Shown piece after piece: positions 16,947-24,264 of a DNA stretch of 64,000 nucleotides; the first letter of the stretch is position 1; each line of letters starts with the position of its first letter. The notes beneath the pieces were generated by a model. The model did no database searches and was not told where the DNA came from. It saw only the letters and a program-made list of their open reading frames with translations. The DNA is from a virus. A program made the position numbers and the translations under genes. The stretch covers positions 186,001 through 250,000 of the IMG/VR virus record IMGVR_UViG_3300044712_000810. One strand, 5' to 3'.

Positions 16947-17206
16947 AATGTTTTAATTATAAATTTTTGCATGTTCACGCGAAGATCTTCATCCATAAAA
17001 TGATTTAATATATATCTAAATGAATCACGATTCCATGAAGCGCCACCGTCGATTTCATATCGACATGGAGGATCATTTATATTCATCGATTTATCTTTAT
17101 AATGAATACGTTCAGGAAATGTAATTCCAATTTGATAGAATACAGTCCTGTATGGTTTGTGTTTTAGTTCATGGTCAAGATACAACTCGATTAGATCTTT
17201 GTCCAC
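16943..17206 (-). CDS. Small CTM array protein, GTG start
   Basis: An 87-aa protein of unknown function ending DEDLRVNMQKFIIKTL. It starts with GTG sharing one base with the upstream TAG (TAGTG), after SD CTGGAGG encoded by the upstream LLEAL tail. Confidence 0.85.
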   Translation of the reverse strand: MDKDLIELYLDHELKHKPYRTVFYQIGITFPERIHYKDKSMNINDPPCRYEIDGGASWNRDSFRYILNHFMDEDLRVNMQKFIIKTL

Positions 17207-17532
17207 TACAACGCCTCCAGTAAGTATTTTTGTATTGCAATTCTGATATCATCATTGAATATTTGTTTCATGCATCTATAGACTGAATCACGTTGTAGTT
17301 TTGATAAATAGTATCTGTATTCAGGAACATCTATATTAATTTTTTTATTATTTAACTGTACTTCTATACCATCGTAATGTGTTTTAGTGACATAATGATA
17401 TAAAGATATATAGTTCCACTCAATATTTAAAGTTTGCAATAGGTGTTCAAATGAATAGTTCTTATATCCATTAATATAATAACAGTGCGCGTCAATAAAC
17501 AAGTTCACAAGTCTGCAATCAGCCAGTTTCAT
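17206..17532 (-). CDS. Small CTM array protein
   Basis: A 108-aa protein of unknown function ending DDIRIAIQKYLLEAL. It is longer than most because of a Tyr-rich N-terminal half (HCYYINGYKNYSFEHLL). ATGA overlap with SD CTGGAAC. Confidence 0.85.
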   Translation of the reverse strand: MKLADCRLVNLFIDAHCYYINGYKNYSFEHLLQTLNIEWNYISLYHYVTKTHYDGIEVQLNNKKINIDVPEYRYYLSKLQRDSVYRCMKQIFNDDIRIAIQKYLLEAL

Positions 17533-17795
17533 ATGTGTTCCAGTAAGTACTTCTGCATTTTGAGAATCATATCATCATCAACAATCCTCATTAAAGTATC
17601 TTGCCATGTTTCAGTATGAAACTCATGCATTTTCATTTCAAATATAATATTACCATTAATCTCAAATATCATATCACAATCTAATCTATGGAGTTTAAAA
17701 TCCAAAAACTCATCTATACTTTTATTACTTGTATTTTCATAACCAAAATACATATCACAAAACATATTAACTAACTCTTGTGTCGTGGATTCCAT
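17529..17795 (-). CDS. Small CTM array protein
   Basis: An 88-aa protein of unknown function ending DDDMILKMQKYLLEHI. It starts 18 bases after the upstream stop with its own SD (GGGAACC), a break in the overlap chain. Confidence 0.85.
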   Translation of the reverse strand: MESTTQELVNMFCDMYFGYENTSNKSIDEFLDFKLHRLDCDMIFEINGNIIFEMKMHEFHTETWQDTLMRIVDDDMILKMQKYLLEHI

Positions 17796-17813
17796 GTATG
17801 GTTCCCAAACCCG

Positions 17814-18095
17814 TTATATATTTTCTATTATGTACTTTTGCATATTAAGTATGAGTCTTTCATCATGTAATTTATGAAACAATTGAATATAATTACCACG
17901 TTTCCATTTAGATAAATGTTTGCAGTTATTAATAGTAAACACTCGATTATCATATGTAACTTTAAGAGTACGTTGTTGATATTTATAAGTGATATCAAGT
18001 ACATCAAATATATCCATCCAATAAAGGTAACTTTTATCTTTACTTTTAAAGTAATTTAGAAACAGTAGTACTTCATCAGGGGCTTTAGGAAACAC
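17814..18095 (-). CDS. Small CTM array protein, GTG start
   Basis: A 93-aa protein of unknown function ending DERLILNMQKYIIENI. The frame is open to 18116, but SD AAGGAG precedes the GTG at 18095 by 6 bases, which is therefore preferred. Confidence 0.75.
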   Translation of the reverse strand: MFPKAPDEVLLFLNYFKSKDKSYLYWMDIFDVLDITYKYQQRTLKVTYDNRVFTINNCKHLSKWKRGNYIQLFHKLHDERLILNMQKYIIENI

Positions 18096-18105
18096 GTAAC
18101 ACTCC

Positions 18106-18387
18106 TTACAGTTCAACGATTAAATGTTTTATCATATTGAGACGTATGTCGTCATCAAAGAAGTATCTGATTACTTCATAATAATTTCTAGTTCCATACT
18201 TGTGTTTAAGATCTTCCGCCCATAACTGTTTACCTTTATACTCATAATATAATACTGCTAACCTATATTCAGGATTATCTACTAATTTAATTTTAATTGG
18301 ATCATAATAATCTCTAAACCTTAATGTTACTAATGAATTAATTGAACTAACATACTTTCGCATTAGATTGTAATCGTCCAATAACAT
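18106..18387 (-). CDS. Small CTM array protein
   Basis: A 93-aa protein of unknown function ending DDDIRLNMIKHLIVEL; central LYYEYKGKQLW. It starts just after the upstream TAA. Confidence 0.85.
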   Translation of the reverse strand: MLLDDYNLMRKYVSSINSLVTLRFRDYYDPIKIKLVDNPEYRLAVLYYEYKGKQLWAEDLKHKYGTRNYYEVIRYFFDDDIRLNMIKHLIVEL

Positions 18388-18388
18388 A

Positions 18389-18718
18389 TTATAAGTCCAT
18401 GATCAATTGTTTTTGTATGTTTATCTCAATGTCTTGATCAAAGAAATGTCTTATCACAGTAACATTACGTCTTTCCCAATCATATTGTATGTAATTACAA
18501 TTAGTAAGGTTAATGTAGTTATCTTTATATTTTAAATATAATGAATAAGTTCGATAATCATAATGTTGATTGATATTTAGATTAGTTAATATCGCATGAT
18601 CTCGATCCATTGCACTTTTATCACGATATAATGCAATATACTTTCGTAGTAATATATATTGATGCTTCAGTACTAATGGTGGTTTATGATATATTTGCAT
18701 AAACGGAACAACTGTCAT
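18389..18718 (-). CDS. Small CTM array protein
   Basis: A 109-aa protein of unknown function ending DQDIEINIQKQLIMDL. TAATG junction with the upstream gene; SD CAGGAG lies in the upstream VIQEL tail. Confidence 0.85.
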   Translation of the reverse strand: MTVVPFMQIYHKPPLVLKHQYILLRKYIALYRDKSAMDRDHAILTNLNINQHYDYRTYSLYLKYKDNYINLTNCNYIQYDWERRNVTVIRHFFDQDIEINIQKQLIMDL

Positions 18719-19059
18719 TACAACTCCTGTATTACATACTTCTGAACGTTAAGAAACAACTCATCATCCATAAAGTGCAATATAATACGTGGAACTTCAG
18801 TACGCCACCATGATACATGTTTCATATTTTGAGTATCGTATATTATAGTCATGTCTTTATAAGTGTATTCTGTTGCAGATGCATCATTATGTTCATTATT
18901 AGAAGTAATTCCAATATCTTTGAATTGTGTTTGTCTAGTTAAAGCATATTGTATTCCAATTTTTATTTGCATTTTAATATATTGATTGACTATTTTACGA
19001 TATTTTCTTTTATTGATTTGATTAATTGTTAGTAGTTCAGACATTTTTATTGTAGTCAA
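18718..19059 (-). CDS. First gene of upstream CTM array operon
   Basis: A 113-aa protein of unknown function ending DDELFLNVQKYVIQEL. A TTG at 19059 with SD TGAGG 10 bases upstream, or the ATG at 19044, could be the start. It heads a 13-gene operon to 15332 and is preceded by a sigma70-like promoter. Confidence 0.75.
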   Translation of the reverse strand: MTTIKMSELLTINQINKRKYRKIVNQYIKMQIKIGIQYALTRQTQFKDIGITSNNEHNDASATEYTYKDMTIIYDTQNMKHVSWWRTEVPRIILHFMDDELFLNVQKYVIQEL

Positions 19060-19097
19060 TGTTTTAGTACCTCAGGTTGTAGTTTTAGACTTGTAAT

Positions 19098-19127
19098 ATT
19101 ATAAACCTAAAAAATCAAATTTGACAA
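19098..19127 (-). promoter_or_regulatory. Sigma70-like promoter for CTM array
   Basis: On the minus strand TTGTCA (-35, 19122-19127) is followed after 18 bases by TATAAT (-10, 19098-19103). This host-type promoter about 40 bases before the first array gene differs from the TATAGAAATA motif elsewhere and could mean early expression by host RNA polymerase. Confidence 0.6.
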
Positions 19128-19278
19128 CTTCAAGACTTTGCTTTAAGTAATTTTTGATTTTTCTTACAATATAACATCATAAACAAAATCACGACAACCA
19201 ATGTGTAAATTTTTACAACCACGATGGTCAAAAATTAAATAAAACCCAGTCCCATGTGAAATAAAATATAATATAATG

Positions 19279-19307
19279 GGGAGTACTACTAGTATAGCAA
19301 TACTCCC
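19279..19307 (-). terminator. Probable terminator of MNxLE array
   Basis: GGGAGTA and TACTCCC flank a 15-base loop. On the minus strand it is followed only by ATTATATTATATTTT, so the T-run is weak; the position behind the last array gene supports it. Confidence 0.5.
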
Positions 19308-19342
19308 ATCATGACATACGAGTAAAGAGTATTAAAAAGTAC

Positions 19343-19654
19343 TTACTGATCGGACACTTTACCATATAATTGATGATCATCATGTTTATCTAGTAAATTA
19401 TTACTAGGTTTCTTTTTAGGGAACATAGGAAATACCTTATTGTGTTGTAAATATGCTGGTTTCTTACCTTCTAATTCTCTTTTCTTTTGTCTTGCTGCAG
19501 TTTCTCTTGCTTTTTGTTCATTATATGCTGCAAATCCTTTTTTAGCTGCAATAATGTGTGCAGATGTAACATCAACTCTTTTTGCTTTTTTAGCAATAGG
19601 ATGATTAGATGGATACACCATTTCATTTAATATAGTTTCTAAAATGGATAACAT
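19343..19654 (-). CDS. Last gene of MNxLE array, basic tail
   Basis: A 103-aa protein of unknown function. The start is placed at 19654 because MLSILETILNEM matches the family N-terminus; SD GTGAGG is 12 bases upstream. A GTG at 19672 is the alternative. Unlike its relatives the C-terminal two-thirds is strongly basic (AKKAKRVDV, ARQKKRELEGKK, FPKKK) and lacks the IKI end, so it may bind nucleic acid or be a fusion of the family N-terminus to another protein. Confidence 0.7.
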   Translation of the reverse strand: MLSILETILNEMVYPSNHPIAKKAKRVDVTSAHIIAAKKGFAAYNEQKARETAARQKKRELEGKKPAYLQHNKVFPMFPKKKPSNNLLDKHDDHQLYGKVSDQ

Positions 19655-19675
19655 AATTATAAATAACCTCACTTT

Positions 19676-19969
19676 TTATATTTTAATACTTACATCATAT
19701 CCAGACATACACTGACTATTAACAAAGTCCAATACTGTTTTATAATTTTCATTCATTTTCATATGTTCTTTAATTAATATATCATCAGTATCTAATAACG
19801 ATAATTTAACTAACATTTTAGTAGATAAACTACCACGTGTAAAAGTAAATAATACATCGCTTTTAAAATAACCATACATAGTTAAAATTGTAATACCATG
19901 ATTTGTAATGAAGGCTTTGGCCGGAGATCTAAGTAATAAATCACATACGTGTTGTTCTAGTGTATTCAT
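19676..19969 (-). CDS. MNxLE-family array protein
   Basis: A 97-aa protein of unknown function. N-terminus MNTLEQHVCDLLL; C-terminus DVSIKI. Between them are alternating hydrophobic strands, suggesting a small alpha+beta fold. ATGA overlap. Confidence 0.85.
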   Translation of the reverse strand: MNTLEQHVCDLLLRSPAKAFITNHGITILTMYGYFKSDVLFTFTRGSLSTKMLVKLSLLDTDDILIKEHMKMNENYKTVLDFVNSQCMSGYDVSIKI

Positions 19970-20187
19970 ATCTTCACTATAAATGTAAAATTATGAAAAG
20001 TACAATAGTAACTACGTTTTACATTTATATCTAATTCACATGGATCAACTAAACTAATATGTATTCCACGAGATTTAAACACCAAACCAAATTTAGTTTT
20101 ATAATAATTAATAGTTGGAGTATATTTATAAAATTCAATCTCAGTAGATCTTAATAGTTGATACACGTGTCTTTCTAAAGCATTCAT
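19966..20187 (-). CDS. MNxLE-family array protein
   Basis: A 73-aa protein of unknown function. N-terminus MNALERHVYQLLRS; C-terminus FTFIVKI; a short version of the family. ATGA overlap, no clear SD. Confidence 0.85.
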   Translation of the reverse strand: MNALERHVYQLLRSTEIEFYKYTPTINYYKTKFGLVFKSRGIHISLVDPCELDINVKRSYYCTFHNFTFIVKI

Positions 20188-20450
20188 ATCTTTATTCTCA
20201 CTTGTCCTCCGTAGTCACGTATAAAGTCACTGAAATTATTATAAGACTTAAAGAAGTATTCTTGATTGAATAATGTAGTGGTTGCTACTAGAAGACAAAT
20301 AAGATCTCTATCAGTAGGCATTCTTTCTGCGTCAATTACAAAACTAAGATACTGCGTTTTTAAGACAGTACCATCTTCTGTAAAATACATTTGAAATGTA
20401 TTACCTTTTATTAATAACAGATTAAATACTTCTTGTTCTAATACATTCAT
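20184..20450 (-). CDS. MNxLE-family array protein
   Basis: An 88-aa protein of unknown function. N-terminus MNVLEQEVFNLLL; C-terminus QVRIKI. ATGA overlap. Confidence 0.85.
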   Translation of the reverse strand: MNVLEQEVFNLLLIKGNTFQMYFTEDGTVLKTQYLSFVIDAERMPTDRDLICLLVATTTLFNQEYFFKSYNNFSDFIRDYGGQVRIKI

Positions 20451-20665
20451 ATCTTAACCTGAAATTGATTATTACTAATATCTTGTGTTATTATAGCAGA
20501 TGGATCTGCTTTAAATTCACCATTATAAGGAGTTATAGAATTATGTGTATGAGATGATTTAAATATACCAAGTCTAGTACGGTATATAGCATCATGTATT
20601 GTACAATAGTAATCAACAGTACTTCCAACTAATAAATCACGAACATATGTTTCTAAGATATTCAT
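20447..20665 (-). CDS. MNxLE-family array protein
   Basis: A 72-aa protein of unknown function. N-terminus MNILETYVRDLLVGS; C-terminus QFQVKI. It shares the central YRTRLGIF strand with the genes at 20934 (YHTRIGTF) and 20662 (VKTNYGVY). Confidence 0.85.
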   Translation of the reverse strand: MNILETYVRDLLVGSTVDYYCTIHDAIYRTRLGIFKSSHTHNSITPYNGEFKADPSAIITQDISNNQFQVKI

Positions 20666-20937
20666 ATCTTAAGATCCATATCACAAAGTTCATAACCAAA
20701 ATTAAATTGAAAATAATCAAATAACCCTGTCATGAGATATTGATGTGATACACCATGAGAAATATCATTAGGAATACTTTGACCGACATAAACAAATGTC
20801 ATACCATCTTTATTATTGACATATTCAACTTTGTATACACCATAATTGGTTTTAACAAAGGTACCTTTTTGACGTACATATAGTACTCCAGATGAATTAA
20901 GTATTTTATCTAAAACATACTGTTCTAAGATATTCAT
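20662..20937 (-). CDS. MNxLE-family array protein
   Basis: A 91-aa protein of unknown function. N-terminus MNILEQYVLDKILNS; C-terminus DMDLKI. ATGA overlap. Confidence 0.85.
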   Translation of the reverse strand: MNILEQYVLDKILNSSGVLYVRQKGTFVKTNYGVYKVEYVNNKDGMTFVYVGQSIPNDISHGVSHQYLMTGLFDYFQFNFGYELCDMDLKI

Positions 20938-21224
20938 AGTTTTATCACAAAATAAGCATTATCGAATGATGTTTTATTTACTTCTTCTGATTTAGGATCG
21001 AATCCTTTCTTATGAATAGTTAATGTAGTGAAAACATCATTGTTTGGAGGAGCATGTGTAAATGTACCTATTCTAGTATGATATACATATCTATCTGTTC
21101 CTGTATACACATCATAATACTTATACCATTCACATTCAATAAACTGCAATAAATGATATATATGACGTTCTAATGCATTCATTTTATAATAATAGTATTT
21201 GAATGTTTTATCTGTTGTTGTCAT
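20934..21224 (-). CDS. MNxLE-family array protein with N-terminal extension
   Basis: A 96-aa protein of unknown function. If translation begins in the ATGA overlap at 21224, the family N-terminus MNALERHIYHLLQF comes 14 residues in; the internal ATG at 21182 is the alternative. Neither start has a recognisable SD. C-terminus FVIKL. Confidence 0.75.
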   Translation of the reverse strand: MTTTDKTFKYYYYKMNALERHIYHLLQFIECEWYKYYDVYTGTDRYVYHTRIGTFTHAPPNNDVFTTLTIHKKGFDPKSEEVNKTSFDNAYFVIKL

Positions 21225-21484
21225 ATTTTTATTTCCGCTGTTTCATACATGGCTAACTCATTAAATAATCTATCGGTTTCATGTATTGACATTACGTTGG
21301 TTATTATAAGTTGATCACAATGATATGTTAATATATATCTAGATTTAGGATTAAGAGGATATTCTAATTTGAGATATCCAAGATCTTCAAAATCAAATAT
21401 AAAAGTATCAGTTCTTGCTATTCTGTATATTTCAGGCTTTATTGGGCCGAAGATCTCTTTAAGTGTGCGTTCAAGATAGTTCAT
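21221..21484 (-). CDS. MNxLE-family array protein, tandem duplicate
   Basis: An 87-aa protein of unknown function. N-terminus MNYLERTLKEIFGPI is nearly identical to the next upstream gene; C-terminus ETAEIKI. Also shared: D-x-FI-x-DF-[EK]-[DE]-LG. Confidence 0.85.
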   Translation of the reverse strand: MNYLERTLKEIFGPIKPEIYRIARTDTFIFDFEDLGYLKLEYPLNPKSRYILTYHCDQLIITNVMSIHETDRLFNELAMYETAEIKI

Positions 21485-21732
21485 ATCTTAATTATCCACT
21501 GGTCGAATGTTTTATATTTACAACTTTGTTGTATTGTAGTTTGTCTTTCTAAGATTACACTGTTAGAATTAAATTCATAAGTATAACGAAATATATCATC
21601 TGAATTAGTATCAAGAAAAAGACATCCTAATTCTTTAAAATCGAGTATAAAAACATCGGCATCTTTATGTGCATAAACTATTGGAGATAAATTAGTAATA
21701 ATCTCTTTAAGTGTGCGCTCAAGGTAGTTCAT
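21481..21732 (-). CDS. MNxLE-family array protein, tandem duplicate
   Basis: An 83-aa protein of unknown function. N-terminus MNYLERTLKEIITNL; C-terminus QWIIKI. Recent sister of the gene at 21221. Confidence 0.85.
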   Translation of the reverse strand: MNYLERTLKEIITNLSPIVYAHKDADVFILDFKELGCLFLDTNSDDIFRYTYEFNSNSVILERQTTIQQSCKYKTFDQWIIKI

Positions 21733-21995
21733 ATTACAATCTCTAGTGCGTGGAAGTTGATTCTCATGTCTCGTTGCCGATATTCAAGAAATTCATTCTC
21801 ATCTATATGATCGTCAACATATACTAATTGGGTGATAATTTCATATTTGCCATTCATCTTAAGTTTTCTTGGCAATCTATATCGAAAATACCCAATAGAT
21901 GAATGAAATCGATATGAATTGTCCTTTGTTTTAATTACATCACCAGTAGGATTATCTGCTAACATTTCATATAGTAGTTGTTCAAGATAATTCAT
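21729..21995 (-). CDS. MNxLE-family array protein
   Basis: An 88-aa protein of unknown function. N-terminus MNYLEQLLYEML; C-terminus ALEIVI, a relaxed version of the IKI end. ATGA overlap. Confidence 0.85.
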   Translation of the reverse strand: MNYLEQLLYEMLADNPTGDVIKTKDNSYRFHSSIGYFRYRLPRKLKMNGKYEIITQLVYVDDHIDENEFLEYRQRDMRINFHALEIVI

Positions 21996-22258
21996 ATGTA
22001 AATCTCAAAATGATTTGCAATCATTACTTGTCTAACATTTACTCTTGGTATCAATCTTATATGTTCTAAATCATTTTCCATAAAGAAATCTTCCATTGAT
22101 ACCTGTGTTAATTGAAGAATATGCGGTCGTATACGTTTATCAAACCAATAGTTACCTAACATTGATTTGACATAATACAAATTACCTGAATTGTAACACA
22201 TACATATTAATCGACCATTCATAAAAATATCATGAACGTATCGCTCTAAATGATTCAT
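21992..22258 (-). CDS. MNxLE-family array protein
   Basis: An 88-aa protein of unknown function. N-terminus MNHLERYVHDIF; C-terminus HFEIYI. First family member of the operon, overlapping the Cys-rich gene upstream (ATGA). Confidence 0.85.
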   Translation of the reverse strand: MNHLERYVHDIFMNGRLICMCYNSGNLYYVKSMLGNYWFDKRIRPHILQLTQVSMEDFFMENDLEHIRLIPRVNVRQVMIANHFEIYI

Positions 22259-22485
22259 TGATCGCTACAACACTCCTTGTATTTACATGTAACGCACCAG
22301 TCACAATTATTTAACGGTTGACCAAAACACGGAGTATAACCTTCGCTAACTTGTTTAGCACGGATTTTATTTGCTAACATGTTTATCATACAACCATGAC
22401 AAAGTCCATGTGATATTAATTCATCATCATGTTCTTTATTCCCATCTGACCACGTTTTATGACATGAAATACATTCAGTAATCAC
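22255..22485 (-). CDS. Cys-rich putative zinc protein heading MNxLE array
   Basis: A 76-aa protein. Cys pairs CISC, CHGC, CDWC plus CKYKECC could form zinc knuckles. The GTG start is supported by SD GGAGG 5 bases upstream. Its expected partners are the ten MNxLE proteins that follow in the same transcript; no family is recognised. Confidence 0.8.
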   Translation of the reverse strand: MITECISCHKTWSDGNKEHDDELISHGLCHGCMINMLANKIRAKQVSEGYTPCFGQPLNNCDWCVTCKYKECCSDQ

Positions 22486-22510
22486 TGACGCCTCCGTAAA
22501 AATATTTAGT

Positions 22511-22548
22511 ATTGGGCGAAGATCTTAAACTAAAACCTCCGCCCAATA
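22511..22548 (-). terminator. Terminator or attenuator
   Basis: ATTGGGCG pairs with CGCCCAAT around a 22-base loop. On the minus strand it follows the gene at 22553 and precedes the MNxLE operon, which has no promoter of its own that could be seen, so partial read-through is possible. Confidence 0.6.
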
Positions 22549-22552
22549 TTAT

Positions 22553-22975
22553 TTACTCAACTATGAATTGGTATCCTGAATCAGACTGAGATTTATGATA
22601 TTTATCGTATGCTTTCAAACAGACCATACGAGGTGATGTCTTTTTGAATGCGACAGTATAAACTGCGCACTTCTCATCATCGAGTTGTTCGATTTCCTCA
22701 TAAGCCATGCCGATATTTGTAATATCCCATGATTCATCAAGATCCATGAGTTCACGAGCCATTTCACCGTAGTACTCATCTTCCTGCGTTTCATCATGTC
22801 CATTAAGGACAAGTTCAACAATCTTCTCTTGTGTCAAATCAAAAATATGAAATGCCATACAACTTGGATCACATTTTCTGTCGATCATGCAACATGCACG
22901 AAGTTCTGCATCTTCAGTTGTTACGCCTTTTCCAATAGGCATTTCCATAAAATCACGAAACGTCTTAATTTCCAT
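22553..22975 (-). CDS. Unknown acidic protein
   Basis: A 140-aa protein, rich in Glu and Asp, with six Cys (RACCMIDRKCDPSC near residue 30). The start at 22975 (MEIKTFRDF) follows SD GGGAG and the promoter at 23012-23026; the frame stays open further upstream without support. No family recognised. Confidence 0.8.
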   Translation of the reverse strand: MEIKTFRDFMEMPIGKGVTTEDAELRACCMIDRKCDPSCMAFHIFDLTQEKIVELVLNGHDETQEDEYYGEMARELMDLDESWDITNIGMAYEEIEQLDDEKCAVYTVAFKKTSPRMVCLKAYDKYHKSQSDSGYQFIVE

Positions 22976-23011
22976 GTGTTCTCCCAAGTAAAAAGTTAGT
23001 GTTTCGTGTAT

Positions 23012-23026
23012 TATTTCTATATAAAT
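23012..23026 (-). promoter_or_regulatory. Putative phage promoter, TATAGAAATA type
   Basis: On the minus strand ATTTATATAGAAATA, about 37 bases before the ATG at 22975. It is back to back with the plus-strand copy at 23059. Confidence 0.7.
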
Positions 23027-23058
23027 GTAATGAAAATAAAATTTTATATTCATTTTTC

Positions 23059-23072
23059 TCATATAGAAATAT
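23059..23072 (+). promoter_or_regulatory. Putative phage promoter, TATAGAAATA type
   Basis: TCATATAGAAATAT, about 50 bases before the small gene at 23121. A CCCAA/TTGGG inverted repeat lies in the 5' leader. Confidence 0.7.
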
Positions 23073-23120
23073 ATATGTATACCCAACTAGATTGGGATAA
23101 CTCATAATGGAGGCATCATT

Positions 23121-23210
23121 ATGGAAACAATCATCGTGATCATTACGGTCACTGTGATAGAGGCAGTTGAAGAAGTTAAAACCTTCATCAGGAGTCTTTT
23201 GCCATGGTGA
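23121..23210 (+). CDS. 29-aa hydrophobic peptide
   Basis: METIIVIITVTVIEAVEEVK and nine more residues, ending LLPW. SD TGGAGG lies 7 bases upstream. The N-terminal half could span a membrane. Its end overlaps the start of the next gene (ATGGTGA), so the three genes are probably translated in series. Confidence 0.7.
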   Translation: METIIVIITVTVIEAVEEVKTFIRSLLPW

Positions 23211-23413
23211 TCAGGTTAGTAAAAAAACATTTTCAAGTAGTATTGAATCTCATGGCTTACAATCTAACAATTAACAAAGAACTGGTTGTAATCCCAAGAC
23301 AACTTGGGTTAACACCGGAAGTTGAAATGTCAGATCGTGACGATTACCCATATCGGGCAATCATTGGTGGAAAAACTCTGCTATTCAATGCAGAAGGAGA
23401 GATATCAGCATGA
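23204..23413 (+). CDS. Unknown small protein
   Basis: A 69-aa protein of unknown function. It starts inside the previous gene's end and overlaps the next start (ATGA). No membrane segment or recognised domain. Confidence 0.75.
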   Translation: MVIRLVKKHFQVVLNLMAYNLTINKELVVIPRQLGLTPEVEMSDRDDYPYRAIIGGKTLLFNAEGEISA

Positions 23414-23613
23414 CAGATGAACAAATTGTGAGTTATATATCAATGGCCGTCTTCATAGGCAGCATGATAATAACTCTGGGTATTGCGTACACGGTCGTAA
23501 GACTTGTGCGTAAAGGTGCTGCTCCTGTGGTCTTCTATGAAGACCCAGAGGAATACAAATTCGCATCCTTGAACTTCCCCAATGGGAATGTCAAGGTGGT
23601 GGGCAAACTATAA
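23410..23613 (+). CDS. Small single-span membrane protein
   Basis: A 67-aa protein with one transmembrane helix (about residues 10-32, ISMAVFIGSMIITLGIAYTV) followed by an RLVRKG positive patch, predicting a cytoplasmic C-terminus. Last gene before a strong terminator. Confidence 0.8.
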   Translation: MTDEQIVSYISMAVFIGSMIITLGIAYTVVRLVRKGAAPVVFYEDPEEYKFASLNFPNGNVKVVGKL

Positions 23614-23621
23614 CCCAGCTC

Positions 23622-23650
23622 GGCCCTTCGGGGCCGCGCTTCTTGTTTGT
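23622..23650 (+). terminator. Terminator
   Basis: GGCCC-TTCG-GGGCC hairpin followed by a T-rich stretch (GCTTCTTGTTT). Confidence 0.8.
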
Positions 23651-23664
23651 ATATTTAATTAATA

Positions 23665-23678
23665 CATATAGAAATATT
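23665..23678 (+). promoter_or_regulatory. Putative phage promoter, possibly leaderless
   Basis: CATATAGAAATATT ends only 5 bases before the ATG at 23684, leaving no room for an SD if transcription starts 6-8 bases downstream, as at T4 late promoters. Confidence 0.65.
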
Positions 23679-23683
23679 GACGT

Positions 23684-24094
23684 ATGAAACAATATACACG
23701 CGGTTACTTGCATAATCTTTTAAGACAAATTATGTTGAGCAGATATAATAGAATGCGAAAACATTTACGAGAACTTGTTTTTGATTTAACAACCATAAAT
23801 ATAATTTATGAAATGTTTAAATTAAAAGACTGTAGTATAATTCGTCAACCTGAATGGTTTTATTTTGTACAACTCGGTAAGAAACATCAAACAGAAAGAA
23901 GTGAACTATTTATACGTTTAATTGATGGTAAACATGTAACTATATTTGGAAGAACATATTGTCATGATGGTGATTATGACATTAAAGTAACTGATAAAAC
24001 ATATAAAATTGATTTTATTGATTTTGTATTGAGAATTTATACACCCGAGGAAGTTTACATTAAACTACTTAAACTACAATTGGAGTTTGTATGA
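23684..24094 (+). CDS. First gene of plus-strand CTM array
   Basis: A 136-aa protein of unknown function, basic at the N-terminus (about residues 1-29, many Arg), ending PEEVYIKLLKLQLEFV. No SD before the ATG; a later in-frame ATG (codon 17 or 23) is possible. Its LEF codons give the TTGGAG SD of the next gene. Confidence 0.8.
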   Translation: MKQYTRGYLHNLLRQIMLSRYNRMRKHLRELVFDLTTINIIYEMFKLKDCSIIRQPEWFYFVQLGKKHQTERSELFIRLIDGKHVTIFGRTYCHDGDYDIKVTDKTYKIDFIDFVLRIYTPEEVYIKLLKLQLEFV

Positions 24095-24264
24095 CCGAGG
24101 CACGGCAAGAATTAATCAAATTATATAAGGAAGTAATCTCACCTGATTGTGCTGTTGATGATAAAATCCTCGACAACTTAATCAGTACAGTATGTAAAGA
24201 AAAGAATATAAGTGATGAACAATTGCGTGAAGAACTTATAAAGGATGCTATTATAAATTTATGA
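24091..24264 (+). CDS. Short CTM-like array protein
   Basis: A 57-aa protein starting MTEARQELIKLYKE and ending SDEQLREELIKDAIINL. ATGA overlaps on both sides place it firmly in the translation chain. Mostly helical; unknown function. Confidence 0.8.
   Translation: MTEARQELIKLYKEVISPDCAVDDKILDNLISTVCKEKNISDEQLREELIKDAIINL

Larger units (their letters stand above)
19060..19342. other. Intergenic region between the two arrays
   Basis: A 283-base gap with no convincing ORF. It holds the sigma70-like promoter of the downstream CTM operon and a GGGAGTA/TACTCCC hairpin (19279-19307). The rest is very AT-rich. Confidence 0.6.
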
